From contig JAJEKV010000250.1 of the NCBI GenBank assembly GCA_021234155.1, forward strand, positions 372,001-436,000: 64,000 bases of DNA. The letters run 5' to 3'. Shown here piece after piece: positions 46,890 to 59,156 of this stretch. The first letter of the stretch is position 1. Every line of letters begins with the position of its first letter. The notes under the pieces were generated by a model that was given only the letters and a program-made list of their open reading frames with translations, was not told where the DNA came from and searched no databases. A program made the position numbers and the translations under genes. This DNA is from Isoetes taiwanensis. Taxonomy: Eukaryota > Streptophyta > Lycopodiopsida > Isoetales > Isoetaceae.

Positions 46890-49007
46890 TCTTTCATGAT
46901 TCAGAAACAAACCTTTTCTAGATTTATCGTCCAACTTGTTTTTCGTCAGGCGAAAGCATAAGCAACACACCTAAATACCTTCAAATGTTGCACATCTGGT
47001 TTTCGACCACTCCATAGCTCTTATGAGGTCTTCCCTTTCACCGCAACTGGTGGAGCTCTATTCTACAAATAGCATACTATCAAGATTGCTTCTCTCCAAA
47101 ATTCATCCGACACTTTCGCCTATTCATACTCAATGCACTTTCTTTTAATGCTCATTTTTCTCTCTACCACTCCATTCTGAAAGTGTTTGTATGGATTTAA
47201 AAATTGCCTCTTAACATCTTCATTTCGTAGACATTTATTGAATTCTTTGGAAGCACATTCTGTACCATTGTCACTTTTGACTGATCTGATACATTGTAGT
47301 GTTTCTTCTTTCACTTGTTTCATCCACGTTTTAAAGGTAGCTAATACGTCACTTTTTCTCTTTATTAGAAATACATGTGTATGTCTGGAAAAATCATCTA
47401 TTACAACTAGAAAATACTCACTTTTCCAACATAATGGTACTAGTATTCGACCACTTAAATCTGTATGGACAAAGCCCAGCATCCTTATAGCTCTAGTTTT
47501 AACATTTTTTAATTTTCTTTGATGAACTTTACTTATAATGCACCCTTTACAAAGCCCAATTTTACCTTTGCTAGAAACGTGTATTTATGTCACCATCTCC
47601 CTGTTTTGCAATGTCAAAAGCATTATTTGGTTGATATGTCCAAATCTTCGATCCCATAGTTCCAAATATCTCTCATGTCCAGGTCTTGCTACTATAAAGG
47701 CTTGAACATCCTCATTCTCTCCTTCCAATATGGTCCACCACCTATGCCTGAAATTTAACAATAGTAACTCATCTTTCTCTATACATACAGATATGCATCA
47801 TTTAGATATGCATCATTTAGCCTTGCTAGTGACATTAAATTTTTGGAGAAGCCTGGTACATAGAGGACTTGCCTTAACTTTCTAGTTATATCCATAAATC
47901 GTAGCTTAATGTCCCATTTCCTCTCCCAATTGTTTCTTCATGGAAATAACCATTCTTCGCAATTTGCCATAACATGTGTTGCAGTTGAGTCTACTATCCA
48001 TACACATTCTTAATCTTTGCTGTTCTAGTCATTGCTTCTGACGTTTCCATCTCTGTTGTAAACGCATGATTATCAGCTTGATTTCTCTGCTCTATATCTG
48101 CTGATAGCTTTCATTCAGTCCTTTTTACTTTGAAATAATCTTTCCATCTGCTGAAGCATGCTATATTGGCCTCAAAGCATGCCATGTTGACTTTACTGTC
48201 ACTTTTCTCTTCACTCTTTGAAGAGTTTTCCTTCTTATCTTCTGTCATATTGGCATTAGATGTTCCTCTAGATGATCTCTCATTGCGCCATCTTTTTGCA
48301 GATGAATATGAGGTTCGATCTTTTCCACCTTCTTTGTTCTTGGTCATTTCCTTGTCATCTCCATTCTTCTAGCAATTTCTTTCCACAATTGCAACATTCA
48401 AAGTCTTTTCTCGTAGACTTAGTCTTAGTCACAAAGGTTGATTCTTCTTTTTCACGTATAAGCAAAGTTGATGGTTGCAAGGCTGCTCCAATTGCAGATT
48501 CACTCCTCAGCTTTCCATCTTGGCATTCCATAGCCTGCTTGATCGAACCATAAGAACTAGGAAGCATAGCAAGGATGGCCATGGTGAGATTCTCATCATT
48601 TATAGAATAATTTAGTCCTGCTTAATTGATCAGATAAGCTTTCCATCTTGTTTATATGATAAGTTGGATCATCAGCATTCTTCCATCTTGGCACTGAAAA
48701 AATTATGCCACAAGAATAACTTACGTGATGTATTATGAGTCTTGAAGGTCTTCTTCAAGCACTCCCACCCTTCTTTTGCTGAGCTCTTAAGTCGCACAAG
48801 TGGAATTTGACCATCCTTGAAACCCACACGTCATGGATGTCTTGGCTCGGTTATCTTTCTTTCTCCAGTCTGCAAGAAGAGCAACCTGGCTGGTGGAGCT
48901 ATTTTTACAATGTTCAAGGAATTGAATAAATTATGTCTTACTTTTGATAGTAAGATCGGATTTATGAAGACATCAAAATTAAGAGGCTGTTTTAACTTGG
49001 TTGCCAT
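46890..49007 (-). mobile_element. Ty1/copia internal remnant (gag to integrase)
   Basis: The minus strand starts with a gag-like ATG (49007, MATKLKQPLNFDVF). It continues through LFLWHNFFSAKMEE, then MAILAMLPSSYGSIKQAM (48582), a zinc-knuckle start CCNCGKK (about 48390), an acidic/Ser-rich linker and the integrase core at 47482-47120. The integrase core shows Asp in HTDLSG, Asp in VKSDNGTE and Glu in GVVERKM. Below that, a shifted frame gives HKSYGVVENQMCN- and YLGVLLM-like copia sequence to about 46890. Protease and pre-integrase regions are very decayed. No LTRs were found. It is a different lineage from the element at 11243. Confidence 0.82.
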
Positions 49008-49009
49008 CT

Positions 49010-49925
49010 ATAAAAGATTCTTACCACTTCCTTCAAAGACTAGTCTATTTTCTGGATGCTCCGACATTAGCCTTTTATGTAAGGAAATGCAAGGAAAGAA
49101 CAGTTATAGGCCAGTTATAGGCCATCTGCCAGAAGCCAATGTAGATCCACTAATAGACCCATAAAATTGACTTAAAGCAAACAGAACTTTGATGGTGAAG
49201 GAAGAAATTTTGATCCAAAATACATCAAGGCTCACAATAAAGGGTGGCCAATAAGGAAAAGAAACTGGCAGTTGCGCATCTTGTCATGAGATTATAAACA
49301 ACTAAACTCAATTCAACATCAAGGACATTCTTTATGCCTATTATCCAGCCAAGAAACAATATCGTGATAACTTTTAGATGGAGCAACCAAACTGAGCATG
49401 GGTGTTTGCTAGACTATTCAAGCATATTTGCGGTTATTCCCATTTCTTTGGATAAGTTGAATCCAAATTTGTTGTTTTCCTAAAGTTGGATACAAACTGC
49501 TTCAGGCGCCATTCTCTAGCTTGGCAGAACATCCATAATATGACATTCACAAACTAAAATACAAGGCACTCATGTATAGAAAACCAACTAAACTGAAAGA
49601 TGTGATAGCTTCAATAAACACCTTCAATTGACTTTTTGAATATTTCTTGTATTAGATGGATAGACAAGAAGACCCATATTGAAGCCTGATTAAAAGCTCC
49701 GTTGAATAAATTTTAATTCACCTGGAGCACCAATGACGTAGCATTAAGGGGGATGAAAGCGTGCAGTGATGTTGACAAGACATAGTTGTTTGGACTAAGA
49801 TGCATGTTGGCGAGGGAACATAACAAGCATAAAAACAAACAAAATATGCTCTTTACGTAGAAAGAATGGAAACGACATGATATTCACGTGAAAAAGCAGT
49901 AGGTATCTATATTTGCCAAAAATGA
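49010..49925. other. No gene recognised; likely 5' part of the decayed copia remnant at its left end
   Basis: No primer-binding site or LTR could be recognised. Contains a short perfect duplication (gttataggcca, about 49101-49124). Confidence 0.35.
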
Positions 49926-49929
49926 AGAA

Positions 49930-50140
49930 CTATAACAGGTTCTCTTCATCAACTAAGGACATTCTTCCATATTCTGGGCGACCACATTTGTCGGTTAGAG
50001 CCGAAAATTTCAGATCTATATGCTGATGATGCTTTGAAGAGGAAGAATCACTAGGTTTAAGAGTACTTAACTTCACACATTGATAACATTTTGCCTCCTT
50101 GTGCAGCTCCTCTTGGACGGGTTTAGGGCAAAAGGAAATG
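49930..50140 (-). CDS. Possible C-terminal exon, unidentified
   Basis: About 70 open minus-strand codons end at TAG 49930-49932. They include CPKPVQEELHKEAKCYQCVK, a Ser-rich stretch, and LTDKCGRPEYGRMSLVDEEN. Two Cys pairs could bind metal. The frame is open further up (to 50220) but that part overlaps the promoter-like region of the plus-strand ORF at 50319. I do not recognise a family; it may be the last exon of a minus-strand gene or chance. Confidence 0.25.
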
Positions 50141-50211
50141 CAAAAGAAAAAGAGCCGTTCCCTTACGTGGCAAGTATCGGCCGGTGTCAAATTATAGGGT
50201 GGGATGTTATG

Positions 50212-50219
50212 CCACGTCA
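50212..50219 (-). promoter_or_regulatory. TGACGTGG element (plant unfolded-protein-response type)
   Basis: The minus strand reads TGACGTGG about 100 nt upstream of the ATG at 50319. This matches the bZIP/XBP1-type UPR element that controls ER-stress genes. A second ACGT core (ttacgtggc) lies at about 50163. Confidence 0.45.
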
Positions 50220-50274
50220 AGTGGTTGTATAAGAAAGGCTACCTTTGGCCTTTTCACCTTACCTTTATACCCGG

Positions 50275-50282
50275 TATATATA
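50275..50282 (+). promoter_or_regulatory. TATA box candidate
   Basis: TATATATA inside the palindrome GGTATATATACC (50273-50284), 36 nt before the ATG at 50319. The short distance would give a very short 5' leader. Confidence 0.4.
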
Positions 50283-50318
50283 CCGAAACTTGAGTGAAAC
50301 TTTGTGACCATTGTTAAC

Positions 50319-50514
50319 ATGGCTGCGACCAAGAGACATCTTTGCTTTCGAAGAAATGCCCGTTTCCATGGAAACATCTTTGAGGGGAGACGTTCCTCTT
50401 ACTACTACCAAGAAAGGAAGTCCATACCCTCTTCACCCTCTAGTGCTTGGGTTGTTTGTTTTTGTCGTCATTGGTTCCTCTCTGTTCGAATTCGTTCGTA
50501 TAGTTTTTCCATGA
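50319..50514 (+). pseudogene. SERP1/RAMP4-like ER membrane protein ORF with a frameshift
   Basis: The ATG frame from 50319 gives MAATKRHL and RRNARFHGNIF, resembling the N-terminus of plant RAMP4 (stress-associated ER protein). Near 50382-50386 the homology moves to another frame, which reads GDVPLTTTKKGSPYP and HPLVLGLFVFVVIGSSLF and stops at TGA 50512-50514. That second part is the conserved TTTKKG motif plus the C-terminal tail anchor. RAMP4 proteins sit at the Sec61 translocon, stabilise nascent membrane proteins and are induced by ER stress. A length change of about two bases breaks the gene. An internal ATG at 50356 in the second frame would give 52 residues containing the whole TTTKKG and membrane part. 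A single exon and the frameshift suggest a retrocopy, but the UPR-type element upstream is unexpected for one. Confidence 0.75.
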
Positions 50515-51039
50515 GCGCATCTTCAACATTTTTTATTGTATTACAGGGAGATACGAGCCCTTTTTTTTTAAATTCCTAATCTTCTTATTCGATTAGTTGA
50601 AGGATGATAATCCAAATTTGTTTGCCAACATTTGAGCTTTATAACATTGTTCATTTAATATGTCCGAGTTGTTCCTACACAGAATAAAACACAAAAAGTA
50701 GGTTGTGTATAGAATATTCTATAAATGTATGAGGTGGCATACTATGGCAGTGTCCATATATGGCATCAAATATATGTCAAGCAAAATCAAAATTAAAGTT
50801 AAGAATGGGATGAAAGGCCTCATATCATGTCTAGAATGCCTAACATATAACAACATTTAATTCCCAATATTTTGAGCATTGAATATTCCATTGGCATTGC
50901 AAATTATAAGCAACATTTGAAAATTAGTTCATTGTTATTCAGTGAGTGAGAACCACCTGTCATAACTTGCCACTAAAGTACTGAAACTTTAGGACATCAC
51001 AACTTATCCCAAAGCCAGTACCATGTACGACTCAAATTG

Positions 51040-52900
51040 GGTTGTGGAACCTGTAGGTGTCGTCCATCTGGCAATTAAGGGCTGTGGTGCCAGGAGGAGG
51101 CGATATACTGATTTGAAAAAGTGCTTGCCTTTGTGAATATTTTTGTGATTGTCTCAGGGCACCTTTCGATAACACCAATCTGCACCATAAGAGGCAAATT
51201 TTTTGCGACCTTCTCCCAAATAGATATATCCCAATGGAAGAGTAAAAATTTTGTCTGAAATTCATGCCAAGACAGCAGGCGACCGTCTTCATACCATGCT
51301 TGAATTGAGGCGACACCTGCCAAAACCCATCGTCTCTGTGTACGGAGATGGACTCATGCAGTCAGTGGAGGTGCCGAGGGGTTTGGAGGCAGTGGTACCC
51401 ATCACCATAGAGTCTCCAATAGGGTGTGGATGGAAGGACATGGCCAGAAGAGGTGTTTGACTGCATCCCATGCTGCCAACAATCCACGCAGAAATGGAGA
51501 AGCATTTCAAATATGCTGCAAAGGCTAAAATAATGCCCAAGATAGAACTAGTTTGACTGCCTTCTTGCCTAAAGGATATAGTGATCAAGAGCTTGTCTAA
51601 GAAGGCGCAAACTAGGATAGACATCCTCACCATTCATGAGTTTCCAAATAACTTTGAAATAAGGACTTTGCTCTGCAGTAAAAAGTCCATCATACCCAAA
51701 CCATTTGCCCATTTTGGAGGGATGCATTTCTATTAAGCCACCTTAATTACAACACCTTCCTCAGTACCCGCCCATATAAAGTTCTGGATTATTGCAACGA
51801 GCTCATGTACTTTGACATGTGGGGCTAGCAGTAAGGATGCCATATAGATATGGGTACTACTAAGGACTGACTTGGCCACTATAATGCGACCTGCAAGAGA
51901 TAATTTTGCAAAGGACCACCAAAACAAGTGCTTCTTCAAACCCCTAATGATCTCTTTCCATGCAGCTCTAGCACTGATATGGATGCCAACCGGAATTCCT
52001 AGCAACTTGGTGACCTGTCCATAAGCAAGTAACTTCCATGGATAATCATGAACACAAGCCGGAATCGGAGCATCCAATGTCCATAAAGCTGTACACTTCT
52101 GGCACTTCACAAGGACACGGGAAGCCAGTGAAAATGTGTCTAAGAGCAATTTGGAAGCTTCTATATTCTCAGACTTAGCGACGAGAAAGAGGAACATGTC
52201 ATCTGCATATTGGTTGCAAACCTCTTGTGTGCCATCCTCCATTGCGAGACCATGGAGAAGTGCCTCTGTAGTTGCAACAGTGAATAACTGCGACAAAGCC
52301 TCTGCGACAATTGTAAAGAGTAATGGTGCTAAAGGCATCCCTGACAAATACCGCGACCAAGTGAGAAGATCTCTGACGGCTCACCGTGAAATATAACAGT
52401 GGCCCAGCAGAAACATGCAGCTTCATAATGTCTGACATGAATCGTTTCCCAAATCCCAGTCTTAGCATACATCGACACATGAACTCCCAGCTAATCGTAA
52501 GCCTTCGCAAAATCAAGCTTAAGGTACACAACTGGAAGACTTTGCTTACATGCCCAATAGATTCCCTCATAAGCAGCAGCAACATTGTTCAAAATGCATC
52601 TTTTTGGAAGAAAGCCAGATTGAGTTGTCGAGATAGACCCAGCCACGATGTCTTTCACCCATTCTGCAAAAGCCTTGGCAAAGATCTTATATACAGATGA
52701 CAATAAGGTAATCGGTCGCCAGTCTGAAATAGTTTGAGGATCCTTGAGATGAGATGGCCCTTGTGTTTAGAATTCTATCCAAAGCAGTAGATCTTCAAAA
52801 GTCACAAAACATACACATCTGGTTCCAGCCATTCCCAATACTCCTGAAAGAACTTAATTGGCAAACCATGCAAACCTAGGCGCTTGCCTCTTTTTACTTC
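51040..52900 (-). mobile_element. L1-type LINE remnant
   Basis: The minus strand encodes SVYKIFAKAFAEWVKDIV, STTQSGFLPKRCILNN and VVYLKLDFAKAYD (52703-52491). After frame changes it continues with MPLAPLLFTIVAEALSQL, NQYADDMFLFL (catalytic YADD), LLGIPVGI and SLAGRIIVAKSVLSS, then the downstream thumb and connection region to 51733. Below that, decayed C-terminal sequence runs to about 51040. It is the plant L1 type and clearly different from the LINEs at 37830 and 42370. Endonuclease and 5' parts are missing. Confidence 0.88.
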
Positions 52901-53554
52901 AAAGATTGTCGAACCTAAACTATCAGCCGTTATTCCTCAATTGTTTAAATTAACCTCCCTGACTTGTTAAATAAATATAAAAGCTTCTGGGCTAAGAAAA
53001 CTAAAGCGTATGTTATTCACACGGCTCGAATTAAACAAAAGAGAGAACACGAAATGAACAAACAAAAAACATGAAAAACACTTTCAAGCCATTGGAGGCC
53101 AACCCCTCGTGTGCTTGTCTTGATACCATGTGTGCAAGACTCTCAATCATATTTGTTTCTTTGTAGGCATATAAGAGTGAAATCAAGGTTAAGCCATTGC
53201 TAATACTCCTCTAACTCCTATAATACAACAACATCCATATCAAGCAAATTGGACAATCAATAACGGCAAAAGCCCTTTGATATTATTCATAGAAGGGAAA
53301 ATTTTCAATGTTGAAAGTTGCTCCAACTGAAATTTACTTTTTCATAAATTTTCATACAATAAAGCAATTGACAAATTCTATAATGTTGTGCTACTAGAGA
53401 GCTAAACTCTCTTACGTTTTTTCCTGGTCATGATCATGTAAATTTGTTACATTTATAGGGGCACACTCTTGCAAATGAATGAACATTCATAGTCCAAATA
53501 AAATTCGACAACAGTTTTTATTTTTTTAACAAAAGAAGCTTCCTACTGCAGTGG

Positions 53555-53740
53555 ACAAGTAGCAGAGTTGTTCCCATCTATAAGGCAGGTGACCCGCACT
53601 GCCCAGCCAATTATGGTTAATTCAATATTTGCTAAACTGCTAGTCGGGATTCTCGAGCAGCAGTTGATAGGCTGGGTGGAATTGAGGGTAAATTTTCTGG
53701 CAAATCTGGGCGTACAACAGTTATATCTAGTCTAGAATGA
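53555..53740 (+). mobile_element. LINE RT fragment
   Basis: RVVPIYKAGDPHCPANYG at about 53560-53612 matches the start of the LINE RT domain (compare YPIHKAGDKTVASNYRT of the element at 37830). It then continues in a shifted frame with LEQQ-like and GKFSGKSGRTTVISSL segments. Too short to classify further. Confidence 0.65.
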
Positions 53741-53787
53741 TAAAGGCTGGAGTTCCACAGGCTGGAGTTCCATAGGCCAAGTGTGCA

Positions 53788-54129
53788 ATGGATGTCGTTA
53801 CGAATCCATTTGATGCAAATGGTAGGAGGCGAACTTTTGATGTTGTTTATAAGGAGGAGTTGAAGCGGGTTGATGAGATTGATCATTCCTTTGGTAATGG
53901 TTCTGCTTTGATTGATTCTAAGGTGAAAGCATTGCTACGGTGTACCACTTTCCGGCAGCCGGATGTAACGTTTTTTCCGGCAAAAACGCGTTTTCCGGCA
54001 ATATTCCTGAAAAGCCAAAAAAAATTTCCGGAATATTTCCTGAGTTTTCCGGCTAACTCCTCATTCCTCCACCCACCTTATTCAATGCTCATTACGACCG
54101 TCAGGGGGAAAGCGTATAGCAGAGTTTGA
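53788..54129 (+). CDS. Open frame, unidentified
   Basis: 113 codons from ATG 53788. The first 50 codons (MDVVTNPFDANGRRRTFDVV and KRVDEIDHSFGNGSALIDS) look protein-like. The rest runs through the TTTTCCGGC-rich patch and looks non-coding. A GT after ttgctacg (about 53940) could be a donor, which would make 53788-53939 a first exon. No family recognised. Confidence 0.3.
   Translation: MDVVTNPFDANGRRRTFDVVYKEELKRVDEIDHSFGNGSALIDSKVKALLRCTTFRQPDVTFFPAKTRFPAIFLKSQKKFPEYFLSFPANSSFLHPPYSMLITTVRGKAYSRV
53948..54053. repeat. TTTCCGG-rich motif cluster
   Basis: Five copies of TTCCGG, three of them as TTTTCCGGC, within about 110 bp, with an inverted ccggaa among them. Confidence 0.6.
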
Positions 54130-57100
54130 ATCAGCTGCTCCTTCGTTCCGTTCGCCAATCGCCATAGCCAACTCCGGCATTGTTACCTTGCTTTTCCTAT
54201 TCTACAGAATTTTCTGTCCGCCGCCCTATCCGCCATAGCCGAGCTCAGGCAAGGATGCTGTTCATTCTTTTCTCTTATTATTGTGGCTTTTTTTTTTGTT
54301 TTTAACGTGGCAGTGGATGCCTTAAAGATGTGCTTGCCCGCTCTTCTGCAGGTCTCAGCATTGTGGCGGTGGATCAGAGCGCCTGGCCCGTTACTTCTGC
54401 AATAATCTGTGGTAATCCAGGGTTTCTAAGGCGCTTCCGCAAATTTAAAAGTTGTTCTGGCAAAAAAAAGGGGAGCGTTTGATCTGCCTGGCAAAGTGCT
54501 CCAAGCAATCATGGCGGAGGCAAACCCTTTCTCACATTTACGGTTTATTCATATGGTGCACTCCTTTCTACACGATTCATCTGTGCACTTTTAGAAGTTC
54601 AGAATCCAGCACTGTTAAGGCATGGTAGATTCCTTGGGTTATTATATGACCGGATCTTTTTTTGCGTTATTCAAATCCTAATCTCTCTTTCTCTTACCTT
54701 CACGATCCCTTTTGATCGGCCAGAGGCTAATGAGGAGATCGGACCAGATAGAGGTTATGCAGCTGAGATTATCTCTTTTATTTTTTCTCTGATCGTTTTT
54801 TATTCCCTCTTCACGAAGAGTGGTGGGCGGTGGGTTACTGTTACAGTTAATGAGCTGAGATATGGCGGGGGATTCCTCTCCAACTTTCATCATCTTTTGG
54901 AACGCAAGCGCTGCCATAGCTAGCGGTTTAGGCACGGTTCTATCTCTGCCAACAAGTTCTATGCAGCAAAGTTTTTGCTTCTGTGGGGCATTCAAATTTA
55001 AAGGCGTGAAACTAATCCATCTTCTTTTGTAAGTTCCATCTCTGCTTTGGTAAGGCCACTCCAACCGAAAAGCTTTGGTTTAAAATAAATTTGTTGCAAC
55101 TTTGATGGCTTTGAATGCGTGTTAGGTTACATCTGCGTTTTCCAAATCTACAGTTTGGGATGGGCCACAGATTTGATAAATGTTTCGCTGTCCTAATAGG
55201 CGATATAGTAGCTATTTCTTTAAGATAAGTAGTTAATGTTAATGTGTTGGAGCAGATCGATCCGCTTTGAGCTATTAACCGATTTACCCATCTCTGGCCT
55301 TCCGACACAGGATTTCAATCAGCGGAGGAGTTGAAGCAAAGTAAAAAGGAGGTAAAATCTTTTTCTTCTTTCTGTGTTTATGGTGCATTCTCTGTTTTGC
55401 TCATCCGGGATCTAATTGGTTCATAGTTTGAAACCTGCTTGGTGGGGTAAGTGAGATGACTAGAAAGCCAGTTATCTAAATTGATGTAGAAGAATTATCT
55501 TATATTTAAATTGCTAATTGGTTGCTGTTACTCCTCAGATAGCTATCTTTCTCATACAGTAAAATCGACATGCTTTGCTGGGGAGAGCAACGAACCCAAA
55601 TCACATTAAAGATGTGCTTGATTTGGTGATCCTCTGACCCTGTATTTCAAGTTAATGCTTATGCAAATTACTATGTTTATTTCTTTTAATGGGCTAGAAG
55701 TTTTCAACTAACGAGACAGGTACTAATAATAATAGCATGCATATCAGGTTTAGGGCTAGACGATTCACTGGTGCAGGCTCTCGCTATAATCTTTGCTTCA
55801 TGCTTTCTGTAGAATAACCTACTGTTTTGTAGCTGCAATGTTGCACTTTGTAGCATTGCATGGCTTCATGGACCCAAATGATCTCCTGTAGAAGTTATAA
55901 TTAATCTTTTGTTCTTTCTTTCTTTCGTGACTATTCCTATTAGCTACTAAATGCATACGAGTGGCATCATTTCCAAGGTCCTGGCTCCTCAATCCTTAAT
56001 ACAGCCTGTTGCAACAGCTATCTTTTCATGATGTATGGAAGGGCAAGATAATCAATGGATTTGTTTCAGACCAAATAGTGAGTCTAAAATATTAAGGAAC
56101 TTGATTGTGAGTAGCAGAATTGACATGTAATCTGTGTGTTATTCCTGTCTTGAAATCCAAAGTTAATATTATTTGCATACTAATGCAGGCTCTATAGAGA
56201 ATTATGTGCCATCTGTTTGGCGTGATCCATGTTCCATGCTCCAGGTATGTGTCTTTCAGCAAATCGTAGACAGTTAAATATACTGTGCATGCATCATGTC
56301 CTATTGCTTATGTTTTCTGTTCATTCTCATCTCTCTTTTGTATCAGAAACTTTCTTCAAGTGTCTATTCTTAGCAATTTTGATATGTTCTATTTTGTAGA
56401 GTTATAACAGATGCAATATGCATAGCATGATTGTAATGATTTGTATGGATCTTTAACAAGTTACTCTCATTTTATTGTGGTGTCAAACTATTGAGCATAT
56501 TGCAACAAGTCAATGCTTCCAGGAGCTATTGCTGTTGTTGTAGTCGCCTCTGCAATATTTAGAACTGTATATGAAGCCGTGGTTGCACCAATATTTTACC
56601 ATTTCTTTTGCGGTTCTTCACTATCTCAGATAATTGATGGGTTTTGCATTAGCAGGTTAGTTTCTTTATGTGGATATCATTTTAATGGGTGCGGATCTTT
56701 TACTTCTTTTATTTCATTGGCATTTTATTACTGTTGAAGATCATCATTGTATTTCTAATACTTCACTTTGGGGTTAACGAGTTTAATGAACAAACTTAAA
56801 CAATGTGTAAATGTAACTGTGTATACTGCTAGGAAGGAATTTGCAAAATCATGAGAAAATTTATTGCAATATAGCCTGCATGTCTGTTATCCATGTCATG
56901 TAGCAACAATTATGCAAGGTAATTCTTTAGCATTCGGACTTAAGGTAATTCTTTAGCATTCGGACTTGGAGCAATAAGTAAATGCTGGATTGTTACTGCA
57001 AACATGGTACAGACAAACAAAAACAACTTTTGTAGTAACCAAGGCATTTTTTGGGTGCACTTTAAGCTCATTTTCCAATGAATCCAATGAATGCACTGGT

Positions 57101-58510
57101 TGCACTTTAGGCGATTGTCCAAAAAATACAGCTTTTTAATGGTAGAAGGTAAATCACATGAATATTTGACTTGCATCTTTATCTACCCAAGAAGTCAGTT
57201 GGAAAGTTGAGAAGTTTGATTATTTGGGAAAATATTAGGAGATTTTGTGGTTGGACCTAGAAGTTTCCGAGGATAACAACGAGAATTCAACTTCTTATGT
57301 GCTTAGGGTATATGCAACAATCAACGTTATATCCAGAGTTCAACTTCTTATGTAATTGGGGTATATGCAACAATCAACGTTATATGTGTTGTGTCATTTC
57401 TTAATCACTAATGCTTTGTTGGAAACTCTTTAGTTGAGACATCTACCACAAGTTTATTGGTTCCTTATTTTATAACTCTGGATTCGGGTCCTATGTGTGA
57501 AGCAGCCTACAGATAGATAATTTTTTTATGTAATATCTTTGGAGGATCTTAAGTGTTAATAACATATTGTGCAGTCTATTGATTTGTGAATGGAACTTAA
57601 TTCTAGGATTAATAGGCTGGATCTTTTGAGGAAATTTGAAGTGAGATTGCTTCCAGTTTTGAAGGTTGGTTTTTGTGCATTGTTTATACATCAAGCGACC
57701 TTGGCACTATTTATTCGAGATTGCTTACAAATTTTAAAGGGTGGTCTTATAATCTTCAATTATAATAATAATCTTTAAAGGGTGGTTTTGTAACCTTCAA
57801 TTATTTGTCTCTTTTCAGATAACAAACAACACTGTGCACTGGCAAATTGACGTTTTAATAGCAAAGAAACTTAATTGTATTAGAATATATAATAGGACGC
57901 ATTTTAGGGTCTACAAATCGTTCCGACCGGAGGCGTTATCCGGTTCCAGTATATGAGCCTATCTGGGGGATGAGTTGTCTCACTTGCTTGATAGTCGTGG
58001 GACATCATGGGCAATTCGAATCAATGATTTGCACGTGCATTTATCACTTTTAGCCCGGCTAATATGTTATCTGTAGGAGAAGTGAAGATATCACGAAAAC
58101 ATCCAAAAAAGTACAACATTAGATTGATGATGTGCACCATGTAGAGATATATATTTAGAGTTCCATCATGAACTAAAGTACGCTAATGAACCAGGACAAA
58201 ATTTTGTGTTTTGCATTTCTGTATCTATTTTTTATTGATGTACTTCTAAAGGTGATATTTTGAGCATGTTTTGGATTTGTCTTTCCAAATTTTGAGCGTA
58301 AGTTTTATTTTGTGTTTTGAGCATTGTTTTCTCTGTTAAAATCCATAAACTCAAAGTTAATGCATTGATGATGCTGTCATTAGACAATTTCAATAACAAA
58401 AATAATTAGAAAAGCAAATAATTTCCATTCTTGCCGGGCACACGTTTACTAGTTATAGATTAAAATGAATGAATCAACTCTCAAACTTATTGTTTATTGA
58501 GACATTTATG
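54130..58510. other. No gene recognised; tandem duplications
   Basis: AT-rich DNA with short frames only. Visible tandem duplications: gtaattctttagcattcgga (about 56919-56966), the caacttcttatgt/gcaacaatcaacgttat unit (57281-57384, about 52 bp twice) and taaagggtggt with cttcaatta (about 57735-57810). Confidence 0.45.
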
Positions 58511-58520
58511 CAAGTTCCCA

Positions 58521-58538
58521 GTACCCAGTACTGGGTAC
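58521..58538. other. 18 bp perfect palindrome
   Basis: GTACCCAGTACTGGGTAC, followed by a related ttttccgggtag. Confidence 0.85.
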
Positions 58539-58577
58539 TTTTCCGGGTAGTTTCGCACTCCCTAAAAAGAACTTTAG

Positions 58578-58957
58578 ATGGTACACCCTAGCATGCTTTC
58601 ACCCTCTAGTATTAATAGCAATGCCAGAGATGATCAGAAGTTGAATGATGGTGCTTCTCCAATTGCGGATCAGAAAATGCCAAGTATTCTCAAGTCTAGT
58701 ATTGTGGCACCTAGTTTGCAATCGAGAATATATCTCCTGCCGTTGAATTGTCCCCTGTAGTTCAGGATGAATCAGAAGAATTGCTGCAGTTTAATCATGA
58801 TATTGAGACTTTTGCAGCAACTTCCCCTGTTGTACGACATGCATTAAGTATTTCGAATATTTCTGGTGGAACGTTTCAGAATTGCAGCATTGTGATGCCT
58901 CACATGACAAGGAAAGATCTGGGTGATTTCATACAAAACCTGATTAAGAAGAGTTAG
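58578..58957 (+). pseudogene. Coding remnant with one frameshift, unidentified
   Basis: Plus strand, first frame from 58578: SMLSPSSINSNARDDQKLND and SPIADQKMPSILKSSIVAPS. At about 58725-58735 the frame changes and continues ISPAVELSPVVQDESEELLQ, VRHALSISNISGGTFQNCSI and HMTRKDLGDFIQNLIKKS, stopping at TAG 58955-58957. The Ser-rich, acidic N-terminal part and helical end look like a real C-terminus. A 3' UTR-like AT-rich tail follows. I do not recognise it. It could be linked with the open frame at 53788, 4.5 kb upstream on the same strand, but nothing proves it. Confidence 0.4.
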
Positions 58958-59156
58958 ATTTGGACTTGAAAGTGATCTATAAACTTCATATTTTCATGTT
59001 TTCTCATGTTTTCTGATATATTATGATGTAGTGTGATCTAGTTATGATCTGCACTGTTGTAACTTTTTGACATGAAATGAAACTTTTAGACTGTATAAAT
59101 TGCAGTTTTTTTTACTCTAAATTGCATTGTATTTGAGAATGTAATAGGTTAGAAAA

